Origin: Fimenecus sp964527585
Lineage (GTDB): Bacteria; Bacillota; Clostridia; Oscillospirales; Acutalibacteraceae
DNA length: 64,000 nt
NCBI GenBank assembly: GCA_964527585.1
Contig: CAZGPE010000008.1
Location: 9,105 to 73,104, forward strand
Reading direction: 5' to 3'
Positions 24,772 to 33,604 of the stretch are shown piece after piece. The notes beneath the pieces are model-generated. The model made no database searches. It saw only the letters and a list, made by a program, of their open reading frames with translations, and was not told the origin of the DNA. Both the position numbers and the translations under genes were made by a program. Positions within the stretch are counted from its first letter, which is position 1. Each line of letters begins with the position of its first letter.

Positions 24772-25569
24772 ATGAAACTTGGTTTTATCGGTGCCGGAAA
24801 TATGGCAACCGCAATAATTAAAGGTGCAGTAAAAAGCGGAACTTTTTCAGCAAGTGAAATTGCCGTTTATGATGTTGACTTTGAAAAATCAGAAAAATTA
24901 AAAGATGAATTGGGGATTAAAGCCTGTAATACAACAGATGAATTGTTCGACTTTTCACAGACTGTTGTTCTTGCCGTAAAACCTAATGTTTTTGAAACGC
25001 TTTTACCTTCTGTTGCAAAAGAAATATACGAAAAGAAACTGTTTGTTATTTCCATTGCCGCAGGAAAAACGCTTGACGTTATTGCAGAATGTTTTAAGTA
25101 TGATATACCTGTAGTAAGGGTTATGCCGAATATTAACGCAACTGTATTTCAGGCAATGAGCGCATACTGTAAAAATAATTTCGTAAGCGACGAACAGGAA
25201 GAATGTGTTGTAAAGCTTTGTTCTTCGTTCGGAAAAGTTATCTCGCTGAGTGAAGACAAGTTTTCGGTATTCAGTTCCATTGCCGGATGCGGTCCTGCTT
25301 TTTCTTATATGTTTATAGATTCTCTCGCAAGAGCGGGGGTGAAAAACGGATTGACTAAAAATCAAGCTCTTGAAATAGCGGCACAAACAGTTCTCGGCAG
25401 TGCCGAAAAAATTCTTAAAAGCGATGAGCATCCGTGGGATTTGATTGATAAAGTATGTTCGCCCGGCGGAACTACAATCGAAGGCGTTTGTGCATTACAG
25501 GAAAATTCTTTTGAAGCATCGGTTGAAAAAGCGGTTGATGCTTCATATATAAAAGATAAAAATTTATGA
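24772..25569 (+). CDS. proC: Pyrroline-5-carboxylate reductase
   Basis: ProC makes proline from pyrroline-5-carboxylate using NAD(P)H. The 265 residues start with the dinucleotide fold KLGFIGAGNMATAIIKG. Also visible are VVLAVKPNVFETLLP, VVRVMPNINATVFQ, the signature GCGPAFSYMFIDSLARAGVK and CSPGGTTIEGV. The ATG at 24772 follows GAGGG; the mscL stop lies 3 bp upstream. No proA or proB is in the window. Confidence 0.95.
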   Translation: MKLGFIGAGNMATAIIKGAVKSGTFSASEIAVYDVDFEKSEKLKDELGIKACNTTDELFDFSQTVVLAVKPNVFETLLPSVAKEIYEKKLFVISIAAGKTLDVIAECFKYDIPVVRVMPNINATVFQAMSAYCKNNFVSDEQEECVVKLCSSFGKVISLSEDKFSVFSSIAGCGPAFSYMFIDSLARAGVKNGLTKNQALEIAAQTVLGSAEKILKSDEHPWDLIDKVCSPGGTTIEGVCALQENSFEASVEKAVDASYIKDKNL

Positions 25570-25582
25570 TTTTACAGTTTTT

Positions 25583-25615
25583 ATACGGAGTCGTAACACG
25601 ACTCCGTATTTTTTT
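25583..25615 (+). terminator. Terminator after proC
   Basis: ATACGGAGTCG (25583-25593) and CGACTCCGTAT (25599-25609) form an 11-bp hairpin followed by a T-run. Confidence 0.9.
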
Positions 25616-25616
25616 A

Positions 25617-25646
25617 TAAAAAAAGCAGCCGTGTGAAAACGGCTGC
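25617..25646 (-). terminator. Terminator after tcdA
   Basis: GCAGCCGT (25625-25632) and ACGGCTGC (25639-25646) pair. On the minus strand a T-run follows. Confidence 0.8.
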
Positions 25647-25679
25647 AAAATGATAACTGTGTCTTTTGTTTTATGGGTA

Positions 25680-26378
25680 TTATTTATTTCTCATTCCGGT
25701 GATGTCTTTAACAACTTCTGCGGCGATAATAAGGCCGGCAACCGAAGGGGTAAATGAGTTGCTTGCGGGATAACGCTTGCCGTCGGAATTTTTTATCGGA
25801 TTTTCTTTTGAATAAATAACTTTCAATTTTTTTATATTTCTTTTTTTCAGTTGCGTTCTCATAACTTTTGCAAGCGGACAAACCGAAGTTTTATATATGT
25901 CGGAAACTTCAAACATTTCCGGATTTATCTTATTTCCGGCTCCCATTGAAGAGATTACGGGTGTATTTGATTTATCCGCACAGACAATTATTTCGATTTT
26001 TCCCGAAACGGTATCTATTGCATCAATGACATAATCGTACTTTTCAAAGCAAAAATCCTTTGAGTTTTCGGGAGAAAAAAATTCTCTGAAAACATTGACC
26101 TGTGCGGTTGGGTTAATGTCGAGAATTCGTTCTTTCATAACATCGACTTTATATTTACCTATTGTACTTGTAAGCGCAATAAGCTGTCTGTTGAGATTGG
26201 TCGGTGATACCGTATCACCGTCGATTAAATCGAATTTCCCGATTCCCGCTCTTGCCAATGCTTCGCAGGTGTATGATCCGACACCGCCGATACCGAATAC
26301 GGCAATATGTGAATTCTTAAGTTTATCAATATTTTGTTTTCCGAAAAGCATTTGTGTTCTTTCATAAAGTTCTTCCAT
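25680..26378 (-). CDS. tcdA: tRNA threonylcarbamoyladenosine dehydratase TcdA
   Basis: TcdA, an E1-like enzyme, cyclises the t6A modification of tRNA to ct6A using ATP. The 232 residues start with helices and then HIAVFGIGGVGSYTCEALAR, the ATP site, and FDLIDGDTVSPTNLNRQ. Later come DYVIDAIDTVSGKI, SSMGAGNKINPEMFEV and CPLAKVMRTQLKKR. The conserved C-terminal block YPASNSFTPSVAGLIIA marks TcdA (YgdL/CsdL) rather than ThiF or MoeB. It stands alone with its own promoter and terminator. Confidence 0.92.
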   Translation of the reverse strand: MEELYERTQMLFGKQNIDKLKNSHIAVFGIGGVGSYTCEALARAGIGKFDLIDGDTVSPTNLNRQLIALTSTIGKYKVDVMKERILDINPTAQVNVFREFFSPENSKDFCFEKYDYVIDAIDTVSGKIEIIVCADKSNTPVISSMGAGNKINPEMFEVSDIYKTSVCPLAKVMRTQLKKRNIKKLKVIYSKENPIKNSDGKRYPASNSFTPSVAGLIIAAEVVKDITGMRNK

Positions 26379-26412
26379 AACATTACCTCGGATATAAGCA
26401 CATTTTATTCAT

Positions 26413-26441
26413 ATATTACATCATTTTCAGCGATTTTTCAA
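26413..26441 (-). promoter_or_regulatory. SigA-like promoter of tcdA
   Basis: On the minus strand, TTGAAA (26436-26441), a 17-bp spacer and TAATAT (26413-26418). Confidence 0.7.
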
Positions 26442-26511
26442 CGATTCTTTATGAATAACATAATCGGGGTGTGAATATATTTTATTGGATAAAATTTAAG
26501 GAGGACATAAA

Positions 26512-28035
26512 ATGGATATTACTACCGCTAATACCGATTTGACTTTCAAGAAATTGGTTTTTAACGAAACGGCAGAACATCAAGTTGAAAGCGACATTAC
26601 CTTACCGGATTATTTTCCCGATATTGTGAGGGTTGTTAAGTGCAGACTTAAAGCGAATATTGTAAGCGTAAATAATGAATCAAATCATATAACTGCAGAC
26701 GGAAATACTGTCATATCGGTTCTTTATGTGTGTGAAAACGGTAAACTTCACTGTTTTGAACAAAAACTTCCGCTCTCCAAAAGCGTTGATTTTGCAAAAT
26801 CGGAAAATTCCGTTTGCATCGTTAACGGCACAACACAGTATGTTAATTGCAGGGTGGTCAGTCAAAGAAGAATTGATATAAGAGCAAGTGTATCTCTTGA
26901 TTTTAAGGTTTATGTAAAACAAACGAATTGCGTTGTTACTTCCTGTGATGACGAAAACATTCAACTTAAATCGCAAAAATGTATGTTTTCCGATTTGAAA
27001 GACTGTACTTCAAGATGTTTTAATATAAACGAAACCGTTGAAATAGGAGCCTCTCAGGGCACAATCGGTCAAATTATACGCTCGCAGTCCGTTGCGTTAA
27101 TCGAAAGCACAAAAAGCGTGGCGGGTAAGATATTGGTTAAAGGAGAACTGAAAACAAAAATTGTTTATTTAAGCGAAAATGAATGCGGTATTGAAAAAAT
27201 CGAAAACACATTGCCCATAAGTCAAATCTTAGAAATCGAAACATCGGAAGACAGTTGCGATTTTGTTTCACTGAGTGTTTGCTCAACCGAAGTTCATGCG
27301 AAAACGGATTCAAGCGGAGCACTTAGATTAGTTGATATTTCGGCTGTAATAAGAGCGGATATAAGTGTATATGAGAATAAAGAATTTACTTATTCGACAG
27401 ATGCGTATTCTACCGAATTCGAAACCGAATATAACATAGAAAATATTTCCGTGAAAAGTGTTTGCGAAAAGTTTTCGGATACTTATTTAATAAAAGGAAA
27501 TGTACAGTTGGGAGTTTCCGAAACCAAATCTGTTGAGGATATATTCTGCAATTCGATTACTTACACTTCATCGTTTTCAAACGGGGAAATAGTAATAACG
27601 GGAAAAGCCGGTGTTTCTTTGCTTGTATATAACGAAGAGAATGAATTGCAATCTTTTGATAAAGAAATAGATTTTGAATACAAAAGAACCTCGGTTTACG
27701 AAAAGCAAGCGCAGATACAGTGTGATATTCTCGCTACGGGTATTGACTTCTTACTCGCAGGACCAAACAAAGTCGATATTCGCATAGAAACCGATGTGAA
27801 CGGACTGATATTTAATTATGATAAAATCGCTGCACTCTCTTCGATTTCCTGCGACGAAAACAAGAGAAAAAAGAAAAACCGTGCTGCATTAACCGTGTAT
27901 TTCGCACAGCAGGGAGAAGAAGTTTGGGAAATTGCAAGAAAATATAATACTAAAGTTGATATGATTTCTTCGGAAAATAATCTGAATTGTGAATTTATAG
28001 ATCAACCTCGCAAACTTTATATACCGTCTGTATAG
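26512..28035 (+). CDS. SPOCS (DUF3794) and LysM protein, SipL-like
   Basis: This 507-residue protein has repeated SPOCS/DUF3794 modules over roughly residues 1-440 and a C-terminal LysM domain (about 458-505, YFAQQGEEVWEIARKYNT...IDQPRKLYIPSV). The same layout is found in SipL, which anchors the spore coat by binding SpoIVA in Clostridioides difficile. The hallmark ESDITLPDYFPDIVRVVKC lies near the start. AAGGAGG precedes the ATG. I see no confident sporulation-sigma promoter. It has no signal peptide, fitting a mother-cell protein that sits on the outer forespore surface. Confidence 0.85.
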   Translation: MDITTANTDLTFKKLVFNETAEHQVESDITLPDYFPDIVRVVKCRLKANIVSVNNESNHITADGNTVISVLYVCENGKLHCFEQKLPLSKSVDFAKSENSVCIVNGTTQYVNCRVVSQRRIDIRASVSLDFKVYVKQTNCVVTSCDDENIQLKSQKCMFSDLKDCTSRCFNINETVEIGASQGTIGQIIRSQSVALIESTKSVAGKILVKGELKTKIVYLSENECGIEKIENTLPISQILEIETSEDSCDFVSLSVCSTEVHAKTDSSGALRLVDISAVIRADISVYENKEFTYSTDAYSTEFETEYNIENISVKSVCEKFSDTYLIKGNVQLGVSETKSVEDIFCNSITYTSSFSNGEIVITGKAGVSLLVYNEENELQSFDKEIDFEYKRTSVYEKQAQIQCDILATGIDFLLAGPNKVDIRIETDVNGLIFNYDKIAALSSISCDENKRKKKNRAALTVYFAQQGEEVWEIARKYNTKVDMISSENNLNCEFIDQPRKLYIPSV

Positions 28036-28046
28036 CTTTAATTTGA

Positions 28047-28077
28047 AAATCCCCGTTTCTTCGGGGATTTATTTTTT
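28047..28077 (+). terminator. Terminator after the SPOCS-LysM gene
   Basis: AAATCCCCG (28047-28055) and CGGGGATTT (28062-28070) with a 6-nt loop, then ATTTTTT. Confidence 0.85.
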
Positions 28078-28145
28078 GCTTTTTCAACTTAAACGGAATT
28101 CGGCATAAAATGTATTGATAAATACTAATTGCTGGCGGTGAAAAA

Positions 28146-28361
28146 ATGAATTTGATGATAAAACTGTCTTCGGTAACTTATGCGCTTAAATCAAGAGATG
28201 TTTTGAAAATGAAAGGCGTAAGATCAACGGTTGAAAAAAATCCGAGACCGAAAGCAAAAGAAGGGTGCAGTTATATTTTATATGTTTATAATGCACCGAA
28301 AGATACTGTGGATATTTTGCAACTTCATAAAATTCCGATAATTGAAGCTGTGTGGAAATGA
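28146..28361 (+). CDS. DUF3343 protein, putative sulfur or selenium carrier
   Basis: This 71-residue protein resembles DUF3343 (putative Se/S carrier-like) proteins: a VTYALKSRDVLKMKGV stretch early on, then EKNPRPKAKEGCSYILYV with a single conserved-looking Cys, and a short C-terminal helix. Its stop overlaps the start of a cysteine desulfurase gene (ATGA), so they are translationally coupled. A role as acceptor of the desulfurase persulfide is a reasonable inference, not shown by sequence. Confidence 0.75.
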   Translation: MNLMIKLSSVTYALKSRDVLKMKGVRSTVEKNPRPKAKEGCSYILYVYNAPKDTVDILQLHKIPIIEAVWK

Positions 28362-29506
28362 TGATATATTTCGATAATGCGGCTACAACTTATCCGAAAC
28401 CTGAAACTGTTATAAATTCCGTTTCGTACGCTATGAGGCATTATTGCGCAAATCCGGGAAGAGCCGGACACGGAATTGCTTATAAAACTGCCGAAATGAT
28501 ATATAACACAAGAAAAAAAGCGGCTGAATTCTTCGGAGTCGACGAACCCGAAAAAGTTGTAATTACACCTAACTGTACTTTTGCCATTAACTGTGCGATA
28601 AAAGGACTTGCAAAGAAAAACAGCCATTTTATTATTTCTTCTTTGGAACACAATGCCGTTGTAAGACCTCTTGAAACGCTGAAAAATAACGGAATAATCG
28701 AATACAGTATCGCAAAAGCGGAAACCGATGATTCGCTTACGGTCAAAAACTTTGAAAAACTTATAAGAGATAATACCGTTGCCGTGATTTGTACGGGTGC
28801 TTCCAATGTATTCGGGAAATTGTTTCCGTTAGAAAAAATTTCCGAAATTTGTAAGAAAAATAATTTGCTTTTTATAGTTGATGCGGCACAGACAGCCGGT
28901 ATTAAGGAGATTAACTGTAAGAAATCGGGAATTGATATTCTTTGTGTTGCCGGGCATAAAGGACTTTACGCTCCGATGTCTGTCGGTATGATGATTGTAA
29001 ATTGCAATGCGCAATTGAATACGGTTATAGAAGGCGGAACGGGTAGTCTATCGTCTGTTTTTTCTCAACCCGAACAGTTCCCGGATAAATTCGAAAGCGG
29101 AACATTGAGTGTCCCTTTAATATACGGACTGAATTGCGGAATGGATTTTATCGCAGATATGGGAATTGAAAATGTTTATATTCATGAGATGAAATGCATT
29201 AAAAAAATATATAATGAACTGAAATCAATGAAAAATATAATAACTTATACGGATTTGTATTCAAAAGACGAAGAATTTGTTCCTTTGCTTTCATTTAATG
29301 TCAAAGGATACGGCAGTGAGGAAATCGGAACTTTACTCAATAAAAAAGGAATTGCGGTAAGATGCGGATTGCATTGTGCGGCACTTGCACATAAAACTTA
29401 CGGGACTGAGAATGTCGGAACTGTAAGAATCGCTCCGTCGGTGTTTACAAATGAAAATGATGTTAATTTATTGTTAAATTCCGTATTTGAAATTGCAAAA
29501 GTATGA
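28358..29506 (+). CDS. Cysteine desulfurase family protein (class V aminotransferase)
   Basis: This PLP enzyme of 382 residues starts MMIYFDNAATTYPKPETV, as in SufS/NifS-like desulfurases. The PLP Lys is K201 in VAGHKGLYAPMSVG; DAAQTAG is the Asp-x-x-Gln that holds the cofactor; and Cys340 in RCGLHCAALAHKTYG is the likely persulfide cysteine. I take the ATG at 28358, which overlaps the DUF3343 stop; an upstream GTG at 28352 is less likely. No sufBCD or iscU is adjacent. Use in selenium or thio-cofactor pathways is possible. Confidence 0.88.
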   Translation: MMIYFDNAATTYPKPETVINSVSYAMRHYCANPGRAGHGIAYKTAEMIYNTRKKAAEFFGVDEPEKVVITPNCTFAINCAIKGLAKKNSHFIISSLEHNAVVRPLETLKNNGIIEYSIAKAETDDSLTVKNFEKLIRDNTVAVICTGASNVFGKLFPLEKISEICKKNNLLFIVDAAQTAGIKEINCKKSGIDILCVAGHKGLYAPMSVGMMIVNCNAQLNTVIEGGTGSLSSVFSQPEQFPDKFESGTLSVPLIYGLNCGMDFIADMGIENVYIHEMKCIKKIYNELKSMKNIITYTDLYSKDEEFVPLLSFNVKGYGSEEIGTLLNKKGIAVRCGLHCAALAHKTYGTENVGTVRIAPSVFTNENDVNLLLNSVFEIAKV

Positions 29507-29521
29507 CATTTATGATACAAT
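29493..29521 (+). promoter_or_regulatory. SigA-like promoter of cdaA
   Basis: TTGCAA (29493-29498), a 17-bp spacer and TACAAT (29516-29521). The -35 lies inside the end of the preceding gene. Confidence 0.6.
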
Positions 29522-29577
29522 ATATCACGATTATGGATTAGTGTCTTTTCGGCATTGTGATATATTGTATTTTTTTG
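29515..29577. repeat. 14-bp perfect inverted repeat before cdaA
   Basis: ATACAATATATCAC (29515-29528) and GTGATATATTGTAT (29557-29570) are exact complements 28 nt apart; TTTTTTT follows. The right arm plus T-run could be a terminator for the desulfurase gene, but the left arm covers the predicted cdaA -10, so an operator is also possible. Confidence 0.6.
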
Positions 29578-29593
29578 GGGAAAAGGTGGTAAA

Positions 29594-30463
29594 ATGCAAA
29601 GACTTTTATTGGGAGCCGAGTCGTTTGAAGAAATAAAAAACGCTGTTTTGTCTTTTAACGGAATTTCCGATGTTTTTGATATACTGTTTGTTGCTTTGAT
29701 TATATACAGTGCAATAATTCTTATCAGAGATACAAGAGCAATTCAGTTGGCAAAAGGCTTTATTTTGATAATGATTATTTATGCGCTTGTTTCTTTGTTT
29801 AATATGCAGGCCAGTTCGTATTTGTTCTCGCTCTTTTTTCCGAACCTTTTAATAATTCTTGTAGTTATTTTTTCCCCCGAAATTCGTCATGCTCTTGAAA
29901 GCGTAGGGCGAAGTTCCGTCTCCAAACTGGTATGGGGAAGCGATAACATAAAAAAATACGAGCCGGCCAAAAAAATGATTAACGCCGTTTGCCGTGCGTG
30001 TTCGGAAATGAGCGACGAAAAAGTCGGCGCTTTGATAGTTTTCGAAAAAGAATCGTTGCTTGGACATATTATTGATTCGGGAACGGTAATTGATGCCGAA
30101 CCTTCCGTTGAAATGATAGGAAATATTTTCTTCCCGAAAGCTCCGCTTCACGACGGAGCAATGATTATAAAAGATTGCAGAATTTGTGCTGCCGGATGTA
30201 TTCTTCCTCTTACGGAAAACAATAATATCAACAGTTCTCTCGGAACAAGACACCGTGCGGCTATCGGAATGAGTGAACAAAGCGATGCTTTGGTTGTCGT
30301 TGTTTCCGAAGAAACAGGAATAATTTCCGTTGCCGAAAAAGGTGTTCTTAAGCGTGATATTTCCGACGGCGATTTGCGTGAACTTCTTACCAAGAAATTT
30401 ATTCCCGAAGAAAACGGAGAAAGAGGACTGTTAAAAACACTGAAAAAGGGGCGTCGTAAATAA
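29594..30463 (+). CDS. cdaA: Diadenylate cyclase CdaA
   Basis: CdaA makes cyclic di-AMP from two ATP at the membrane. The 289 residues have three N-terminal membrane spans (about 27-45, 52-70 and 80-95) and a DAC domain with the catalytic DGA (187-189, in LHDGAMII) and RHR (219-221, in LGTRHRAAIGMSE). It is followed with a 1-bp overlap by cdaR. The usual third gene, glmM, is not next. Confidence 0.96.
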   Translation: MQRLLLGAESFEEIKNAVLSFNGISDVFDILFVALIIYSAIILIRDTRAIQLAKGFILIMIIYALVSLFNMQASSYLFSLFFPNLLIILVVIFSPEIRHALESVGRSSVSKLVWGSDNIKKYEPAKKMINAVCRACSEMSDEKVGALIVFEKESLLGHIIDSGTVIDAEPSVEMIGNIFFPKAPLHDGAMIIKDCRICAAGCILPLTENNNINSSLGTRHRAAIGMSEQSDALVVVVSEETGIISVAEKGVLKRDISDGDLRELLTKKFIPEENGERGLLKTLKKGRRK

Positions 30464-31761
30464 TGAAAACAAAACTCAACAGGATAAGGCGCTTTTTTAA
30501 TTACAGAAAATGGTTTTCGAACAATAAATTTGTTTTTTTCTTTTCCGTTTTCACCGCATTTTTTGTGTGGCTTTGGATTTCGGTGGATAAAAGTCCCGTC
30601 GTGGAAAATGTCATTGTTTCCGTACCTGTATATATAGATACCGAAAACAGTGTTCCCGCACAACTCGGACTTCAGGTTTTCGGAAGTGAAACATATACTG
30701 TCGATGTTACTGTTTCCGGTAAGAAATTTATTGTTTCCGCACTTACGGCAGATGATATTAAAATTACCGCACAGACTAATTTTGTAGATACAGCCGGAAA
30801 TAAATCGCTTTCGTTGAAAGCAACAGCCGCAAACGATAAGGATTTTACAATAGTTTCGCTTTCGCAAAACTATATTTCCGTTTATTTTGACACATATAAA
30901 GAAAAAGAGTTTCCGCTTAATGCCAATATAATAACCGAACTTGATTCTATTGTCCCCGAAGGATGCATCCGGGGAAATGTGCTTTTTTCAAAAAGTACAG
31001 TGCGGGTAAGCGGCCCTTCAACCGAAATTAATAAGGTTACAGGTGTTGCGGCATCGGTAAATGTTGATTCCGTTTTAACGGCAACAACTACCTTTACTCC
31101 CGAAATTCAGCTTTTAGGTGCGGCTTCTTCGGAATTTTCCAACACATCGGTCGATGTCGGAGAAGGCGGATTAACGCTTACCGTACCGGTTCTTAAAGAG
31201 GTTGTTTTGCCTACAACGGTAACGATTAAAAATGCTCCTGCCGACTATTTGTCGGGTTCAATGAATATTTATATTTATCCCTCAAGCGTAAAAGTCGGTG
31301 TTCCCGTTGAAAAGATAGATGATGTTAAAGAAATAAGCATCGGAACAATTGATTTTAATACACTTGATGTCGGTAATAATGTATTTACTTTCAAAAAGAG
31401 CGAAATCTCCGACTATACAGTTACGGATTCGGTTAAACAGTTTAAGGTGAATGTTAATATGAACAATGTTGTTTCAAAAACCGTATCCGTTCCCGCATCT
31501 AATATAACGGTTCTTAAGCAAGTTGAAGGATATGAAGTTTCCGTTATTACCCAAGCATTAAACAATGTTAAAATAATCGGCCCCGCTTCTGTTATCGAGC
31601 CGTTAAGTGCAAACAATGTTTACGCTCAGATTGATTTGTCTCAGGTAACGCTTGAAGAGGGAACTATGTCGGTTCCCGTAAATATATCCGTTATGGATAA
31701 TACATCTTGTTGGGCACACGGGGATTATACAGTTCAAATTTCTGTTATAACAATAGAGTAA
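30463..31761 (+). CDS. cdaR: CdaA regulator CdaR, YbbR-domain protein
   Basis: This 432-residue protein has one N-terminal membrane span (NKFVFFFSVFTAFFVWLWIS, about 24-43) and then several YbbR repeats facing outside, recognisable by segments such as VTGVAASVNVDSV, LTVPVLKEVVLP and VKIIGPASVIEPL. YbbR/CdaR proteins regulate CdaA. Its start overlaps the cdaA stop, supporting joint translation. Confidence 0.93.
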   Translation: MKTKLNRIRRFFNYRKWFSNNKFVFFFSVFTAFFVWLWISVDKSPVVENVIVSVPVYIDTENSVPAQLGLQVFGSETYTVDVTVSGKKFIVSALTADDIKITAQTNFVDTAGNKSLSLKATAANDKDFTIVSLSQNYISVYFDTYKEKEFPLNANIITELDSIVPEGCIRGNVLFSKSTVRVSGPSTEINKVTGVAASVNVDSVLTATTTFTPEIQLLGAASSEFSNTSVDVGEGGLTLTVPVLKEVVLPTTVTIKNAPADYLSGSMNIYIYPSSVKVGVPVEKIDDVKEISIGTIDFNTLDVGNNVFTFKKSEISDYTVTDSVKQFKVNVNMNNVVSKTVSVPASNITVLKQVEGYEVSVITQALNNVKIIGPASVIEPLSANNVYAQIDLSQVTLEEGTMSVPVNISVMDNTSCWAHGDYTVQISVITIE

Positions 31762-31775
31762 TGTGAGGAAATAAT

Positions 31776-32753
31776 TTGAATAATCAGTTAAACAAAAAAC
31801 ATAAAACTTCTGTCGGCGGTCAAGCGCTGATTGAAGGAATAATGATGAAAGGGCCTAATGGTACCGCTATGTCTGTCAGGTTGCCTGACGGAACGATTGA
31901 AACCGAATGTAAACAGGTAAAACCTTGGAAGGATAAAAACAAGATTTTGGCACTTCCCATAATCCGTGGAATTGTCGGTTTTGTTGAGTCTCTTGTTACC
32001 GGATACGGATATTTGATGGAGTCTGCCGAAAAATCGACTCAAGGGCTTGAAAATCCGCCGGAAGAGGAACTGTCGAAAATCGACAAATGGATTGAACGGC
32101 ATTTCGGAGAAAAGATGATGAATATTATCGGTGCCGTTTCCGCTGTTTTGGGAGTTGCGCTTGCGTTTTTCCTTTTTATGTGGCTTCCGTCTTTTGCGGT
32201 AGATAAAATTACTTTCGGTAAATTGCTTGAATTTCATCCGCTTTTTGAGGGCATAATCCGAATAATCATTTTCGTTTTGTATATGTTCGGCGTTTCTCAA
32301 ATGAAAGATATAAAAAGAGTGTTTATGTATCACGGGGCAGAACATAAGTCGATTTTCTGTTACGAAAACGGATTGGAATTAACTGTTGAAAATGTAAAAA
32401 AACAGTCAAGATTTCATCCGAGATGCGGTACAAGTTTTATGTTTGTAATGATCTTGCTGAGCATACTTATTTCTTCGGCCTTAGTATTGATTTTCCCCGC
32501 TTTGTCGGAAGTTAACCGAATGGTTTGGGTAACGGTAAAGTTACTTATTATGCCACTTGTTATGGGAATCGGGTACGAGTTTATAAAATATGCGGGAAAG
32601 CACGATAATTTACTTGTTAAAATTCTTTCGGCACCGGGACTTTGGATGCAAAGAATTACCACAAAAGAACCGACTGACGATATAATCGAAGTCGGAATAG
32701 AATCACTTAAAGCGGTTCTTACGGATAATCCGGAGGATGATGAAATTAAATGA
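31776..32753 (+). CDS. DUF1385 membrane protein (YqhQ-like)
   Basis: This 325-residue protein starts at a TTG after GAGGAA and opens with SVGGQALIEGIMMKGPNG, the DUF1385 signature. Membrane spans lie about residues 113-137, 155-172, 218-240 and 250-268, with MYHGAEHKSIFCYE and RFHPRCGTSF between them. Its function is not established for the family. The stop overlaps the prmC start (ATGA), as commonly seen, which links it to the translation gene set. Confidence 0.9.
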   Translation: MNNQLNKKHKTSVGGQALIEGIMMKGPNGTAMSVRLPDGTIETECKQVKPWKDKNKILALPIIRGIVGFVESLVTGYGYLMESAEKSTQGLENPPEEELSKIDKWIERHFGEKMMNIIGAVSAVLGVALAFFLFMWLPSFAVDKITFGKLLEFHPLFEGIIRIIIFVLYMFGVSQMKDIKRVFMYHGAEHKSIFCYENGLELTVENVKKQSRFHPRCGTSFMFVMILLSILISSALVLIFPALSEVNRMVWVTVKLLIMPLVMGIGYEFIKYAGKHDNLLVKILSAPGLWMQRITTKEPTDDIIEVGIESLKAVLTDNPEDDEIK

Positions 32754-33589
32754 CTGTCAGTGAACTCTTCGAATTCGGAATAAATGAGTTGAAACCGGGA
32801 TTTGATGATTGTTATAAGTTTGACTGTGAATGTCTTTTCGAAAAGATTACCGGAGTTTCCAAAATACAAAGAATTATTGACCCCGACAAAACAGTAGACG
32901 ATGCTTTGTGCCGAGAGTTTTTCGATGCGGTAAAGAAACGCAAAAACAATGTACCTTTGCAGTATATACTCGGTGAGTGGGAGTTTATGGGATTGAATTT
33001 TAAGGTAGGGGAAGGGGTTCTTATTCCACGACCCGAAACCGAACTCCTTGTTGAATGTGCCAATGAATTTTTAAGAGAAAAAAACGGTGGCATTGTTTTT
33101 GATTTGTGTGCCGGAAGCGGTGCAATAGGATTAAGCGTAGCATATTTTAATCCGAACTGCACTGTTTATCTTATTGAAAAATTTGACGCTGCCTTTAAGT
33201 ATCTTACCGAAAATTCAAAACAGTTGAATTTGAAAAATGTAAAAATAATTAAAGGCGATATTTTCGATTTCTCGGTTGATTTATTACCGAATCCGGATGT
33301 GATTTTATCGAATCCGCCGTATATAAAAAACGGCGAAGTTCCGTTTTTGCAAAAAGAGGTCGGATTTGAGCCCGACACGGCACTTAAAGGCGGAGAAGAC
33401 GGTCTTGATTTTTACCGTGAAATTTTTCGAAAATGGTATCCGCTTGTCAACGAAAACGGAATGATTGCAATGGAATGCGGCGACGGTCAATCGAAAGATA
33501 TAGCAAATATTTTCTCAAAAAGCGATAATCGGATTACGGTATTAAACGACTTTAACGATATTGACAGAATTGTTAAAATAAATGTATAA
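32750..33589 (+). CDS. prmC: Release factor glutamine methyltransferase PrmC
   Basis: PrmC methylates the GGQ glutamine of release factors RF1/RF2. In 279 residues there is a helical N-terminal domain (DDALCREFFDAVKKRKNNVPLQYILG with EFMGLNFKVGEGVLIPRPET) and a methyltransferase domain with VFDLCAGSGAIGLSVA and the catalytic NPPY in VILSNPPYIKNGE. The prfA gene that normally sits beside it is not in the window. Confidence 0.95.
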   Translation: MTVSELFEFGINELKPGFDDCYKFDCECLFEKITGVSKIQRIIDPDKTVDDALCREFFDAVKKRKNNVPLQYILGEWEFMGLNFKVGEGVLIPRPETELLVECANEFLREKNGGIVFDLCAGSGAIGLSVAYFNPNCTVYLIEKFDAAFKYLTENSKQLNLKNVKIIKGDIFDFSVDLLPNPDVILSNPPYIKNGEVPFLQKEVGFEPDTALKGGEDGLDFYREIFRKWYPLVNENGMIAMECGDGQSKDIANIFSKSDNRITVLNDFNDIDRIVKINV

Positions 33590-33604
33590 TTACAGGAGAT
33601 AAAA

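Noticed and set aside
26450..26511. Sporulation-sigma promoter before the SPOCS-LysM gene
   Set aside because: Bits such as TGAATA are present but no well-spaced partner box was found.
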